Of a DNA stretch of 64,000 bases, positions 36,196 through 45,046 are shown in pieces. The notes under the pieces were generated by a model, which was given only the letters and a program-made list of their open reading frames with translations, was not told the DNA's origin and made no database searches. This DNA comes from Micromonospora okii (GTDB lineage: Bacteria > Actinomycetota > Actinomycetes > Mycobacteriales > Micromonosporaceae): contig NZ_BBZF01000014.1 in NCBI RefSeq assembly GCF_020884795.1, positions 62,001 to 126,000 of the forward strand, given 5' to 3'. Positions within the stretch are counted from its first letter, which is position 1; each line of letters starts with the position of its first letter. Position numbers and translations under genes: made by a program.

Positions 36196-37155
36196 TCAGG
36201 GCAGCCGGGAGAACCACCGCATCGAGCCCGCCGCAGCCCCCATCGCCAGGACCAGCCCGAGCCCGATGAACCGGGCGGAGATGTCCTGCCGTTCCTTGCG
36301 GTAGCCGACCGAGGTGCCGATGTCGTCGTAGACCGCGCGCAGCTCGTCGCTGCTGGTCGCCTCGTGGAAGCGGCCCCCCGTGGAGTCGGCGACCGCCCGG
36401 AGGGTCTGCCCGTCCACCGGCACCTGGATGGGGCGTCCGCCCCGGTCGACGAAGCCGGACGGGGTGCCGAACGAGATCGTGTGCACCGGCACCTCGGCCT
36501 CGACCGCCTCGGCGGCGGCCTCCATCGGGTCCATGCCGGAGGTGTTCGCCCCGTCCGAGAGCAGGATGATGCGGGCCGGCGGCGGCTCCTTCGCCGCCTG
36601 GCTGTCCAGCCCCTTCACCGCCCCGAGGGAGGTGCTGATGGCCTCCCCGATGGCGGTGCCCTGCACGCCGGTGGTGCCCTCGGCGAGGCGCTCGATCCCC
36701 TCGTGCAGGTTCTCCCGGTCCGTGCCGGGCGGCACCACCACGGCCGCGCTGCCGGCGAACGCCACCAGCCCCACGTTGAACTCGTCGGGCAGGCCGTCGA
36801 CGAACCGCCCGGCGGCCTGCTTGGCCGCGCTGAGCCGGTCCGGTTCCACGTCGGAGGCGAGCATCGAGGTGGAGACGTCCACCGCGACCATCACCGTGGC
36901 CCGTTCCCGGGGCACCCGGACCTCGGCGCTGGGCCGGGCGAATCCCACCACCAGCAGCGCCAGCATGGCCAGGAAGAGGCCGGCCGGCACGTGCCGACGC
37001 CAGGCGGGGCGGTCCGGGGCGACCCGGTCGAGCAGTCGCAGGTTGGTGAAGCGCACGGCGTAGCGGCTGCGGCGGCGCTGGGCCAGCAGGTAGGCCACCG
37101 CGACGGCGACGACGCCGAGCAGCAGCCAGAGGCGGGCGGGTGACTGCCAGTTCAC
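36196..37155 (-). CDS. von Willebrand factor A (BatA-like) membrane protein
   Basis: A 319-residue membrane protein with an N-terminal transmembrane helix (about 8-26), a second near 57-74, a VWA domain with the MIDAS motif AVDVSTSM (about 90), and a C-terminal helix (about 288-310). Together with the adjacent MoxR ATPase and DUF58 protein it forms the widespread MoxR/VWA cluster, thought to assemble or activate cell-envelope or metal-dependent complexes. GTG start; it overlaps the stop of the DUF58 gene by 4 bp. Confidence 0.88.
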   Translation of the reverse strand: MNWQSPARLWLLLGVVAVAVAYLLAQRRRSRYAVRFTNLRLLDRVAPDRPAWRRHVPAGLFLAMLALLVVGFARPSAEVRVPRERATVMVAVDVSTSMLASDVEPDRLSAAKQAAGRFVDGLPDEFNVGLVAFAGSAAVVVPPGTDRENLHEGIERLAEGTTGVQGTAIGEAISTSLGAVKGLDSQAAKEPPPARIILLSDGANTSGMDPMEAAAEAVEAEVPVHTISFGTPSGFVDRGGRPIQVPVDGQTLRAVADSTGGRFHEATSSDELRAVYDDIGTSVGYRKERQDISARFIGLGLVLAMGAAAGSMRWFSRLP

Positions 37156-38192
37156 CGGGCACCTCCCCGCGCCGCGCCGGGGTGCGGCGTCGGGCCCGCG
37201 CCGCCGCCGGCAGCCGGGGCCAGGGCGAGCCGGCGCTGGGCGTGCACGTGCCGCACGATGTCGGCGCACCAGTCCCGGTCGGTGCGCAGCGGCAGGTGGG
37301 TCGCCCCGCACCGGCGCAGGACCTGGCGGACCTGGTCGCGTTGGGCGGCGGACGCCGCCGCGTACCGCTCGCGCAGCCGCCGGTCGCCGGTCCAGACCTC
37401 GCGCCGCCGGCCGGTCTCCGGGTCGGCCAGGGTGATCAGGCCGACGTCTGGCAGCTCCAGCTCGCGCGGGTCGGTGACCTCCACGACGAGCACCCGGTGC
37501 CGGACGGCGAGCCGGCGCAGCGCCGGCTCCCAGGGCGGCGGGTCCGCCGGGTCGTCCGGCAGCCCGTCGAGGAGGTCGGAGACCACCACGACCAGGCCGC
37601 GCCGGGTGGCGACCCGGCTCACGGCGGCCAGCCCCTCGGTCAGGGTGGGCGGGGGCGCGGCCCCGGGGTCGTCGCGGCCGGCGGTCCGGGGGGCGGACAG
37701 CAGGGCCCGCAGCAGCCCGAGCAGGTGGGTACGCCCGCCCCGGGCGGGAAAGCGGCGCAGCCCGTCCGGCCCGAGCACCTGCGCGCCGAGGCGGTTGCCG
37801 GTGCCGGCGGTCAGGAAGCCGATCGCCGCGACGGCGGCCACCGCCAGCTCGCGCTTGTCCAGGTCGGCGGTGCCGTACTCCATGCTGGGGCTGGCGTCGA
37901 CCAGCAGCCAGGTGGTCAGCTCCCGGTCGGCGTCGACCTCGCGGACGTGCGGGACGGCGGTCCGGGCGGTGACGGCCCAGTCCATCCGGCGCACCTCGTC
38001 CTCCCCCGGGCGGTACTCGCGGCTGCCGGCGGCCTCGCTGCCCGGGCCCGGCAGCAGCCCGCGGTACTGGCCGTGCAGCAGCCCGTCGAGGCGGCGGGCG
38101 ACGGTCAGCTCCAGCCGGCGCAGCCGCCGGTCGGGAGCCAGGTCGGCCAGGGTGGGGTCGGCCGCCGGGGTCGGCGCGGCGCGGCCCCTCAC
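37152..38192 (-). CDS. DUF58 domain protein
   Basis: A 346-residue protein with the DUF58 signature SREYRPGEDEVRRMDWAVTART and a VWA-like fold carrying VDASPSMEYG. It contains RRGLVVVVSDLLDG. Such proteins partner MoxR ATPases. GTG start overlapping the moxR stop, so all four genes (moxR, DUF58, VWA, perhaps protease) are coupled. The N-terminal 40 residues may be a linker. Confidence 0.88.
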   Translation of the reverse strand: MRGRAAPTPAADPTLADLAPDRRLRRLELTVARRLDGLLHGQYRGLLPGPGSEAAGSREYRPGEDEVRRMDWAVTARTAVPHVREVDADRELTTWLLVDASPSMEYGTADLDKRELAVAAVAAIGFLTAGTGNRLGAQVLGPDGLRRFPARGGRTHLLGLLRALLSAPRTAGRDDPGAAPPPTLTEGLAAVSRVATRRGLVVVVSDLLDGLPDDPADPPPWEPALRRLAVRHRVLVVEVTDPRELELPDVGLITLADPETGRRREVWTGDRRLRERYAAASAAQRDQVRQVLRRCGATHLPLRTDRDWCADIVRHVHAQRRLALAPAAGGGAGPTPHPGAARGGAR

Positions 38193-39238
38193 GCCGCCGC
38201 CAGGTCGGCCGGCTGCCCGGGGTGCCGGGCGGCGACCCGGGGCGGCGGCACGGCCTCGACCAGCCGGTGGACCACCGACTCGGCGGTGACGCCGTCGGCG
38301 ACCGCGTCCAAGGAGAGCACCAGCCGGTGGGCGAGGACGTCGACCGCCAGCTCCCGCACGTCCTCGGGCAGCACGTACTCCCGGCCGCGCAGCATCGCCT
38401 GGGCACGGGCGGCGGCCACCAGGCCGAGGGTGGCCCGGGGGCTCGCCCCGTACGCCAGCAGCGGCGCGATCTCGGGCAGCCCGAACCGGCCCGGGTCCCG
38501 GGTGGCCACGATCAGCCGGACGACGTACTCGGCGACGGCGTGGTGCACGAAGACGTCGGCGGCCCGCCGCTGGAGCGCGCGCAGCCGGCCGGGGTCGAGG
38601 ACCGGGCGGGGGGTCGGCCGGTCGCTGCTCATCCGGTACAGGATGGCCAGCTCGTCGGCGTCGCCCGGGTAGTCGACGACGATCCTCATGAGGAACCGGT
38701 CGCGCTGCGCCTCGGGGAGCTGGTAGACCCCCTCGGACTCGATCGGGTTCTGGGTGGCCAGCACCAGGAACGGCTCGGGGACCCGCCAGCTCCGCCCGCC
38801 GATGGAGACCTGGCGCTCGGCCATCGCCTCCAGCAGCGCGGACTGCACCTTGGCGGGGGCCCGGTTGATCTCGTCGGCGAGCACCAGGTTGGCCATGATC
38901 GGGCCGAGTTCGACGTCGAAGTTCTCCGCCGAGGCCCGGTAGATGCGGGTGCCGACGATGTCGGAGGGGACCAGGTCCGGGGTGAACTGGATGCGGGAGA
39001 AGGTGCCGCCGACGACGGTGGCGAGGGTCTGCGCGGCGAGGGTCTTCGCCACGCCGGGCACGCCCTCCAGCAGGCAGTGGCCGTCGGCGAGCAGCGCGGT
39101 GAGCAGGCGCTCGACGAGTCGATCCTGCCCGACGATCACGCGCTTGACCTCGAAGAGGGTCTGTTCCAGCTCCGCGGCCGTCGCGTCCGGATCGACCGGG
39201 CTGGGCGGGCCGGGCAGGGTGTCCGAGATGTCCGTCAC
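38189..39238 (-). CDS. MoxR-family AAA+ ATPase
   Basis: A 349-residue AAA+ chaperone-like ATPase. Walker A is EGVPGVAKTLAAQT (about 62), Walker B is LADEINRAPAKVQSALLEAM (about 127), sensor ATQNPIESEGVYQLPEAQRDRF and the MoxR C-terminal lid. GTG start at 39238. It leads the moxR-DUF58-VWA operon. Confidence 0.94.
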   Translation of the reverse strand: MTDISDTLPGPPSPVDPDATAAELEQTLFEVKRVIVGQDRLVERLLTALLADGHCLLEGVPGVAKTLAAQTLATVVGGTFSRIQFTPDLVPSDIVGTRIYRASAENFDVELGPIMANLVLADEINRAPAKVQSALLEAMAERQVSIGGRSWRVPEPFLVLATQNPIESEGVYQLPEAQRDRFLMRIVVDYPGDADELAILYRMSSDRPTPRPVLDPGRLRALQRRAADVFVHHAVAEYVVRLIVATRDPGRFGLPEIAPLLAYGASPRATLGLVAAARAQAMLRGREYVLPEDVRELAVDVLAHRLVLSLDAVADGVTAESVVHRLVEAVPPPRVAARHPGQPADLAAA

Positions 39239-39414
39239 GGTCCTTGCTTCCCGGGCGGGTGGCCCGACAAACGTCGGAAATTACGCCACTCGGGCGGCCT
39301 TCGGCACCGGAACCGGGATCTTCCCCCCGACCGGGACGCCCGCCGCGAACCAGCGCGGACGGCGCGCACGGGGCGATGCCGGCCCCGGCGGGACCGGCAT
39401 CGCGAAGGCGGCGC

Positions 39415-39945
39415 TCAGGGGGTGAACACGGCCAGGTGGAAGGGCACGTCCGTCGGGACGCCCGTCAGGTCGTACGTCTGGATGTAGACGCCGTTCGGCG
39501 TGCCGAGCCGCGGCGCCACCGAGATCTCCCCCGCCGCTGGGATGCAGCAGTCGGTGGTGGTGCCGACGGTCGCCACGTAGGCGCCCCGGGTCAGGCTGCG
39601 GTTGAAGACGACCTGGTACTGGCCGGGGCCGTACCTGGTCGCCGAGACCGCGTCGTTCGCGCGCAGCAGCCCGCCGGCACTGCTGACGACCGCGAAGGAC
39701 GTCGAGCCGGCGATGTACGACGCGCCCACGCCCTTCTTCAGCGCCGCCCTGGCCGCCGCCGCCTCGGCCCGCGTCGGCACCGGCTGCCCGGACGGCGCGG
39801 CCGGGCGTGCGCCCGGCTGGCCGGCCTGGGCGGCGGGCTTGACCGCCGTCGTCGGCTGGGCGGCGGCGATTCCGCCGCCGGCCAGCGTCAGCGCCAGCAC
39901 GCCGAACGTGACCGCCGCCGCCTTACGGGAAATGAAAGTGCCCAT
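39415..39945 (-). CDS. secreted protein of unknown function
   Basis: A 176-residue exported protein. Signal peptide 1-29 (KAAAVTFGVLALTLAGGGIAAAQP), then an Ala/Pro linker and a beta-rich domain of about 110 residues with TTDCCIPA containing two adjacent cysteines. No family recognised. ATG start; about 340 bp of mostly gene-free sequence lies upstream. Possibly an envelope or exported stress protein. Confidence 0.6.
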   Translation of the reverse strand: MGTFISRKAAAVTFGVLALTLAGGGIAAAQPTTAVKPAAQAGQPGARPAAPSGQPVPTRAEAAAARAALKKGVGASYIAGSTSFAVVSSAGGLLRANDAVSATRYGPGQYQVVFNRSLTRGAYVATVGTTTDCCIPAAGEISVAPRLGTPNGVYIQTYDLTGVPTDVPFHLAVFTP

Positions 39946-40288
39946 GACAGGTCCCCCTTTTTAGTGACCTTGTGACACGACCGGCTCGCCGGACAACGAG
40001 CCGGGTTGTTTCCGGGCCGCACCGCACAGCCCGCTGGAATACCCTTCCCCCAACGCCCGACAATGATCGGGAACGGGAGCCAAAACCGGGCTTGAGCAGC
40101 TATTACTACCGAGAGTGTCGACCCTGGACCAAGGGGAAACTAGCATCGGTAAAAGCGGCTGGTCAATAGCGTTGAGCGTGTTACGAAATCGCTCGACGCC
40201 ATCGCCGAAATTGCGAAACGTGAGCCCTCGACAATTCGCGATCTCCTTCGGCCCACCGGCGGGTCCGGCGTCCGGCTAGAGTGCCGCC
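39946..40288. other. gene-free divergent promoter region between the secreted protein and EEP genes
   Basis: About 340 bp with lower GC than the surroundings around 40080-40210. No credible ORF with a ribosome site was seen. It should contain the promoters of the secreted-protein gene (minus) and the endonuclease/phosphatase-like gene (plus). Confidence 0.5.
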
Positions 40289-41335
40289 ATGATCACGTCC
40301 ACCGATGCCGGGCCGGTGAACGGCCGCCGGGAGCGGCTCCGGACGGCCCTGTGCTGGCTCGCCGTGGCACCCGGGCTGGCCTGGGCGGCGGTCCGCCTGC
40401 CCGGCCTCGAACGGGGGCCCGGGGTCCAGGCGCTCGCCTTCACCCCGTACGTCGCCGCCGGGGCGCTCGTGCCGGCGGCGCTGGCGCTCGCGCTGCGTCG
40501 CCGCCTGCCCGCGGCGGTCGCGGCCCTGGTGGCGATGGCGCTGCTCGGCGTGGTCGTGCCCCGGGCGCTGCCCTCGGCGCAGCCGGCCGCGCGCGGGCCG
40601 GAGCTGCGGCTGCTCACCGCCAACCTGCTGGCCGGCGCGGCCGACGCCGCCACCCTGGTCGACCTCGTCCGCGCCCGCCGGGTCGACGTGCTGGCGGTGC
40701 AGGAGTTCACCCCGGACGCGGCGGCCGAGCTGGACCGGCTGGGCCTCGCCGCGCTGCTGCCCCATCGACAGCTCCACCCGCAGGTGGGCACCACCGGCTC
40801 CGGGCTCTACGCCCGCTTTCCGATCGACGGGGGCGGCGTCCGGCACAATCGCGGTGGCTGGGGGTTCAGCCAGGCGTACGGCACGGTGACGCCCCCGGGC
40901 GGGCCGCCGGTGCGGGTCGAGTCGGCCCACCCGTCCGCCCCGTACGCGGTCGACCAGGTCGACGCGTGGCGCACCGACCTGGAGGCGCAGCCGGCGGCCA
41001 CCCCGGAGGCGGGGCTGTCGATCCTCGCCGGGGACTTCAACGCCACGCTCGACCACGCCCCGCTGCGCGCGCTGCTGGCCACCGGGTACGCCGACGCGGC
41101 CGACGCCACCGGCGCCGGGCTCACCGGCACCTGGGGCCCGTACGACGGGGACCCGATCCCGCCGGTGACGATCGACCACGTGCTGGTGGACCGGCGGATC
41201 GCTGTCCGGTCGGTGTCGGCGCACCGGGTGCCGGGCAGCGACCACCGCGCGGTCCTGGCCGAGCTGCGCCTGCCCGCCCCGGCCGGCGCGGACGCCGACG
41301 GGGCGGGGGCGGGGGCGGGGGCCGCCGGTGGGTGA
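40289..41335 (+). CDS. membrane-anchored endonuclease/exonuclease/phosphatase (EEP) family protein
   Basis: A 348-residue protein with two or three N-terminal hydrophobic helices (about 20-40, 52-72 and 76-96) then an EEP domain. Motifs are LRLLTANLLAGAAD, VDVLAVQEFT (catalytic Glu), AGDFNATLDHAPLR and the C-terminal SDHRAVLAEL (Asp-His). This family includes phosphodiesterases and sphingomyelinase-like enzymes. Its TGA stop (41333-41335) lies within the 53-bp element copy 3. The low-complexity Gly/Ala C terminus is likely non-functional tail. Confidence 0.8.
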   Translation: MITSTDAGPVNGRRERLRTALCWLAVAPGLAWAAVRLPGLERGPGVQALAFTPYVAAGALVPAALALALRRRLPAAVAALVAMALLGVVVPRALPSAQPAARGPELRLLTANLLAGAADAATLVDLVRARRVDVLAVQEFTPDAAAELDRLGLAALLPHRQLHPQVGTTGSGLYARFPIDGGGVRHNRGGWGFSQAYGTVTPPGGPPVRVESAHPSAPYAVDQVDAWRTDLEAQPAATPEAGLSILAGDFNATLDHAPLRALLATGYADAADATGAGLTGTWGPYDGDPIPPVTIDHVLVDRRIAVRSVSAHRVPGSDHRAVLAELRLPAPAGADADGAGAGAGAAGG

Positions 41336-41384
41336 GAAGGGAGCCCTTCTCTACCCCAGGCGTTAGGAAGGGGCCCCTCCTTAC
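41332..41384. repeat. 53-bp palindromic element, copy 3
   Basis: Lies exactly between two convergent genes and supplies both stop codons: TGA for the EEP gene at 41333-41335, and TAA for cimA at 41381-41383 on the minus strand. Plus strand reads gtgagaaggg at one end and cccctccttac at the other, with the shared central caggcgtta. Confidence 0.9.
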
Positions 41385-42964
41385 ACGCGGGCGCGCGACA
41401 GGCCGTAGGTCAGTGCGTCGACGAGGGCGTGCCAGGACGCCTCGACCACGTTGGGGTGCACGCCGACGGTGGTCCAGTCGCGGCCCGCGCCGTCGGCGGT
41501 CTCCACCAGCACCCGGGTCACCGCGCCGGTGCCGTGGCTGCCCTCCAGGATGCGCACCTTGTAGTCGGCCAGCTCGAAGCCGCGCAGCTCCGGGTAGTGC
41601 CGGGCCAGGCCGACGCGCAGCGCCTCGTCGAGGGCGTTGACGGGGCCGTTGCCCTCGGCCGTGGCGATCACCCGCTCGCCGCGCACCCGGATCTTCACGG
41701 TGGCCTCGGAGACCACCGCGCCGTCCTCGCGGTGCTCGACCATCACCCGGTACGACTCCAGGGCGAACGGCCGGGCCGGGGCGGCGCCGGGCAGCTCGGA
41801 GCGGACCAGCAGCTCGAAGGAGGCGTCGGCGGCCTCGAAGGACCAGCCCCCCGCCTCCAGCTCCTTCACCCGGCTGGTCACCCTCGCCAGGGTCTCCGGA
41901 TGGCCGGCCAGGTCCAGGCCCAGCTCGCGGCTCTTGAGCTCGACGCTGGCCCGGCCGGCCATCTCGGTGATCAGGATCCGCATGTCGTTGCCCACCACGG
42001 TGGGCTCCACGTGGTTGTAGAGCAGCGGATCCACCTTGATCGCGCTCGCGTGCAGCCCCGCCTTGTGGGCGAAGGCGGCGGCCCCGGCGTACGCCTGGTG
42101 GGTGTCGGGGGCGATGTTGGCGATCTCGGCGATGGCGTGGGAGACCCGCACCATCTGCTCCAGGCAGCCCTCCGGTAGGACGGGCAGCCCGAGCTTGAGC
42201 TGGAGGTTGGCGGCGACGGCGAAGATGTCGGCGTTGCCGGGGCGCTCGCCGTAGCCGTTGGCGGTGCCCTGGACGTGCCGGACCCCGGCCTCGACGGCGG
42301 CGATGGTGTTGGCCACCGCGCAGGCGGTGTCGTTCTGGGCGTGCATGCCGAGCCGCCCGGGGTCGATGCCGGTGCGGGCGGTCAGGTCGGCGATCGCGGC
42401 GGTGACGCGGGAGGGCAGCATCCCGCCGTTGGTGTCGCAGAGCACGAACCGCTCCGCGCCGGCGGCCAGCGCGGTCTCCGCCACGGCAGCGCCGTACGCC
42501 GGGTCGTGCCGGTACCCGTCGAAGAAGTGCTCGCCGTCGACGAAGACCCGCCGGCCCTCGGCGACGAGGTGGGCCACGGTGTCCCGGATCATCGCCAGGT
42601 TCTCGGCGGGGGTGGTGCGCAGCGCCCGCTCGACGTGGCGCAGGTCGGCCTTGGCGACGAGCGCGACGGCCGGGGTCTGCGCGTCGAGCAGCCCCCGGAC
42701 CTGGGGGTCGTCGGCGACCGCGACGCCGGCCCGGCGGGTGGCCCCGAAGGCTACGAGCAGGGCGTGCTTCAGCTCCAGCTCGGTGCGGGCCCGGCGGAAG
42801 AACTCGGTGTCCTTGGGCACCGCGCCCGGCCAGCCGCCCTCGATGAAGCCGACGCCGAACTCGTCGAGCAGCCGGGCGACGGCCAGCTTGTCGGCCACCG
42901 AGTAGGTGAGCCCCTCGCGCTGGGCGCCGTCGCGCAGCGTCGTGTCGTAGACCTGGAACGTCAT
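41381..42964 (-). CDS. cimA: citramalate synthase
   Basis: A 527-residue enzyme making citramalate from pyruvate and acetyl-CoA, the first step of the threonine-independent isoleucine route. The N-terminal TIM barrel has DTTLRDGAQREG, the metal ligands in HAQNDTACAVANT and the GTANGYGERPGNAD signature. The C-terminal LeuA-like allosteric domain is present (about 400-527). LeuA is a close relative, but the DGAQREG and GTANGYGERPGNAD blocks fit CimA. ATG start with GGAG upstream. Its leader (42965-43130) has a terminator and a short peptide, so it seems controlled by attenuation. Confidence 0.92.
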   Translation of the reverse strand: MTFQVYDTTLRDGAQREGLTYSVADKLAVARLLDEFGVGFIEGGWPGAVPKDTEFFRRARTELELKHALLVAFGATRRAGVAVADDPQVRGLLDAQTPAVALVAKADLRHVERALRTTPAENLAMIRDTVAHLVAEGRRVFVDGEHFFDGYRHDPAYGAAVAETALAAGAERFVLCDTNGGMLPSRVTAAIADLTARTGIDPGRLGMHAQNDTACAVANTIAAVEAGVRHVQGTANGYGERPGNADIFAVAANLQLKLGLPVLPEGCLEQMVRVSHAIAEIANIAPDTHQAYAGAAAFAHKAGLHASAIKVDPLLYNHVEPTVVGNDMRILITEMAGRASVELKSRELGLDLAGHPETLARVTSRVKELEAGGWSFEAADASFELLVRSELPGAAPARPFALESYRVMVEHREDGAVVSEATVKIRVRGERVIATAEGNGPVNALDEALRVGLARHYPELRGFELADYKVRILEGSHGTGAVTRVLVETADGAGRDWTTVGVHPNVVEASWHALVDALTYGLSRARV

Positions 42965-43020
42965 GGGGAGAGTCCTTTCGGGCACGGGCGGGAGGGGGCG
43001 GGACGGCGAGGGGGACCAAC

Positions 43021-43050
43021 AAAAAGACCCCCCGCGGATGCGGGAGGTCT
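43021..43050 (-). promoter_or_regulatory. attenuator terminator in the cimA leader
   Basis: On the minus strand an 11-bp stem (agacctcccgc pairing with gcggggggtct, one G-T pair, loop atcc) is followed by TTTTTG, between the leader peptide and cimA. An upstream 6-bp GCGCGC hairpin (43051-43056 with 43076-43081) overlaps the leader stop codon and may compete. Confidence 0.75.
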
Positions 43051-43080
43051 GCGCGCTCGGCGAGGGGTGGGCCGGGCGCG

Positions 43081-43122
43081 CTAGGTGCCGATAATGACGA
43101 CGGTGCTGGTCACGATCACCAC
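43081..43122 (-). CDS. candidate cimA leader peptide (Val/Ile/Thr-rich)
   Basis: A 13-residue ORF reading VVIVTSTVVIIGT with a TAG stop, just upstream of the terminator hairpin in front of cimA. Of 13 residues 5 are Val, 3 Ile and 3 Thr, with no Leu, as expected for a regulator of isoleucine/valine supply. It starts at GTG; the same frame is open upstream, so a longer peptide beginning at an earlier GTG (about 43164) is possible. The ribosome site is weak. Confidence 0.65.
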   Translation of the reverse strand: MVIVTSTVVIIGT

Positions 43123-43338
43123 TCTGCCACCCGCCCCCGGTTTCTGGGAGGCGCAATCCACATGCCGGGATAGTGACGGAGAGTGGCGATACCGCACCGA
43201 GCCCTCCCACGCGCGGACAACACACCGCTGGTGATCGACTTCACAAGTCACCCGGCCGCTGTCGTGCCAAAACACCCCTAGGGAAGTATCTGGAATTGAT
43301 CCAGTTATCGGCCTCGCGCCGCTGTCAAGGAGGACTCT

Positions 43339-43899
43339 GTGCTCACCGTCGGTGACCGCTTCCCGGAGTACGAACTCACCGCCTGCGTCTCCCTCGACGC
43401 CGAGAAGGCCTTCGAGTCGATCAACCACAAGTCGCACCAGGGCAAGTGGCGCGTCGTCTTCTTCTGGCCGAAGGACTTCACCTTCATCTGCCCGACGGAG
43501 ATCGCCGAGTTCGGCCGGCTCAACGGCGAGTTCGCCGACCGCGACGCCCAGGTGCTCGGCGTGTCGGTCGACAACGAGTTCGTCCACTACGCGTGGCGCA
43601 AGGACCACCCGGACCTGCGCGACCTGCCCTTCCCGATGCTCAGCGACATCAAGCGCGAGCTGAGCATCGACTGCGGCGTGCTCGGCGAGGACGGCGTGGC
43701 CCAGCGCGCCACCTTCATCGTCGACCCGGACAACGAGATCCAGTTCGCCATGGTGACCGCCGGCTCGGTCGGCCGCAACGTCTCCGAGGTGCTGCGGGTG
43801 CTCGACGCCCTCCAGACCGACGAGCTCTGCCCGTGCAACTGGAACAAGGGCGGCGGCACCCTCGACGCCACCAAGCTGCTCGCGGGCGCCGGGGCCTGA
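43339..43899 (+). CDS. ahpC: alkyl hydroperoxide reductase peroxiredoxin AhpC
   Basis: A 186-residue 2-Cys peroxiredoxin that reduces peroxides. The peroxidatic cysteine is in FFWPKDFTFICPTEIAE (about residue 51), and the resolving cysteine is in DELCPCNW near residue 164. GTG start with AAGGAGG upstream. Two bases before the ahpD ATG, so the two are an operon. No oxyR gene is adjacent. The leader contains an AT-rich stretch around 43285-43310. Confidence 0.95.
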   Translation: MLTVGDRFPEYELTACVSLDAEKAFESINHKSHQGKWRVVFFWPKDFTFICPTEIAEFGRLNGEFADRDAQVLGVSVDNEFVHYAWRKDHPDLRDLPFPMLSDIKRELSIDCGVLGEDGVAQRATFIVDPDNEIQFAMVTAGSVGRNVSEVLRVLDALQTDELCPCNWNKGGGTLDATKLLAGAGA

Positions 43900-43901
43900 C
43901 G

Positions 43902-44432
43902 ATGGGTCTCGACGCGGTCAAGGCGGCTCTGCCCGGGTACGCCAAGGACATCAAGCTCAACCTCGGCTCCACCATCGGCACCTCGACGCTGAAGCCGGAG
44001 CAGGCCTGGGGCACCGCCCTGGCCTGCGCCGTCGCGGCCCGCAACCCGGTGGTGCTGCGCGAGATCGCCGCCGAGACGGCCGGGCACCTCGCCCCGGAGG
44101 CGGTCGAGGCGGCCAAGGGCGCCGCCGCGATCATGGCGATGAACAACGTCTACTACCGGGCCAAGCACCTCATCGGCGACGAGCAGTACGCCACGATGCC
44201 GGCCCGGCTGCGGATGCAGATCATCGCCAAGCCGGGCGTCGACAAGGGCGACTTCGAGCTGTGGTGCCTCGCCGTCTCGGCGATCACCGGCTGCGGCGTC
44301 TGCCTGGAGTCGCACGAGAAGACGCTGCGGGCCGCCGGCTTCACCCGGGAGCAGGTGCACGAGGGGCTGCGCATCGCCGCCGTCGTGCACGCCGCCGCGG
44401 TGACGCTCGACGCGGAGGCCGCGCTGGCCTGA
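43902..44432 (+). CDS. ahpD: alkyl hydroperoxidase AhpD
   Basis: A 176-residue disulfide reductase that regenerates AhpC. The CxxC active site with its following histidine is ITGCGVCLESHEK (about 130). Helices with AIMAMNNVYYR match AhpD. ATG two bases after the ahpC TGA. In mycobacteria AhpD takes electrons from dihydrolipoamide. Confidence 0.94.
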   Translation: MGLDAVKAALPGYAKDIKLNLGSTIGTSTLKPEQAWGTALACAVAARNPVVLREIAAETAGHLAPEAVEAAKGAAAIMAMNNVYYRAKHLIGDEQYATMPARLRMQIIAKPGVDKGDFELWCLAVSAITGCGVCLESHEKTLRAAGFTREQVHEGLRIAAVVHAAAVTLDAEAALA

Positions 44433-44524
44433 GTCACCTGAGTCACAGGTGTACCGATTCCCGCACCGGGTACGAAAGGGTCCGACAGGCAATCCCCCAA
44501 CAGTCGAGAAAGGGAGTGGACGCC

Positions 44525-44980
44525 ATGGAGCGGCTCGATCCTCGAACGACCCACGGGACGCCGGACCCGCTGACCCAGGGGGGTCAGGGCGCCTTCGCGG
44601 GCGGCGCGCCTGCCGGGCGCTTCGACCCGTGGAGCTACCGACACGAGTCCGGGGTCACCGACACCGACCTGGTGGGCTACAAGGTGGAGGCGACGGACGG
44701 CGGCATCGGCAAGGTGGACCGGGCCAGCCACGAGGTGAACTCCAGCTACCTCGTGGTGGACACCGGGCCGTGGATCTTCGGCAAGAAGGTCATGCTGCCG
44801 GCCGGCACCGTCAACCACGTCGACCACGACGAGCGGAAGGTCTACGTCGACCGGGACAAGGACCAGATCAAGGCCGCGCCCGAGTACGACGAGACCAGCA
44901 CCGACCCGGCGTACCGGGAGAAGCTGGGCGGGTACTACGACGACACGTACGCGTCGATCCCGCCCGGCACCGCCCGGTAA
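44525..44980 (+). CDS. PRC-barrel domain protein
   Basis: A 151-residue protein. Residues about 48-110 form a PRC-barrel (DLVGYKVEATDGGIGKVDRAS, then KVYVDRDKDQIKAAPEY), a small beta-barrel often found in photosynthetic reaction-centre-like and RNA/ribosome-related proteins. Its role here is unknown, often linked to stress or cell-envelope contexts in actinobacteria. ATG with AAGGGAG upstream. It ends at a hairpin terminator and follows ahpCD by about 90 bp. Confidence 0.82.
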   Translation: MERLDPRTTHGTPDPLTQGGQGAFAGGAPAGRFDPWSYRHESGVTDTDLVGYKVEATDGGIGKVDRASHEVNSSYLVVDTGPWIFGKKVMLPAGTVNHVDHDERKVYVDRDKDQIKAAPEYDETSTDPAYREKLGGYYDDTYASIPPGTAR

Positions 44981-44998
44981 CGGAGGACGGCACGTAGG

Positions 44999-45033
44999 CG
45001 GCCGGCGGGGCATCGGGAATGCCCCGCCGGCCG
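44999..45033 (+). terminator. terminator after the PRC-barrel gene
   Basis: A perfect 15-bp stem (cggccggcggggcat with its complement), loop cggga, about 18 bp after the stop. Confidence 0.85.
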
Positions 45034-45046
45034 TTACCGTTTCCGG

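Noticed and set aside
42965..43225. Extension of cimA by 87 codons upstream.
   Set aside because: It would read through the attenuator hairpin and leader peptide; the ATG at 42964 has the family start.
43100..43340. OxyR or Fur site upstream of ahpC.
   Set aside because: An AT-rich stretch is present but no palindrome matched well enough, and no regulator gene is nearby.
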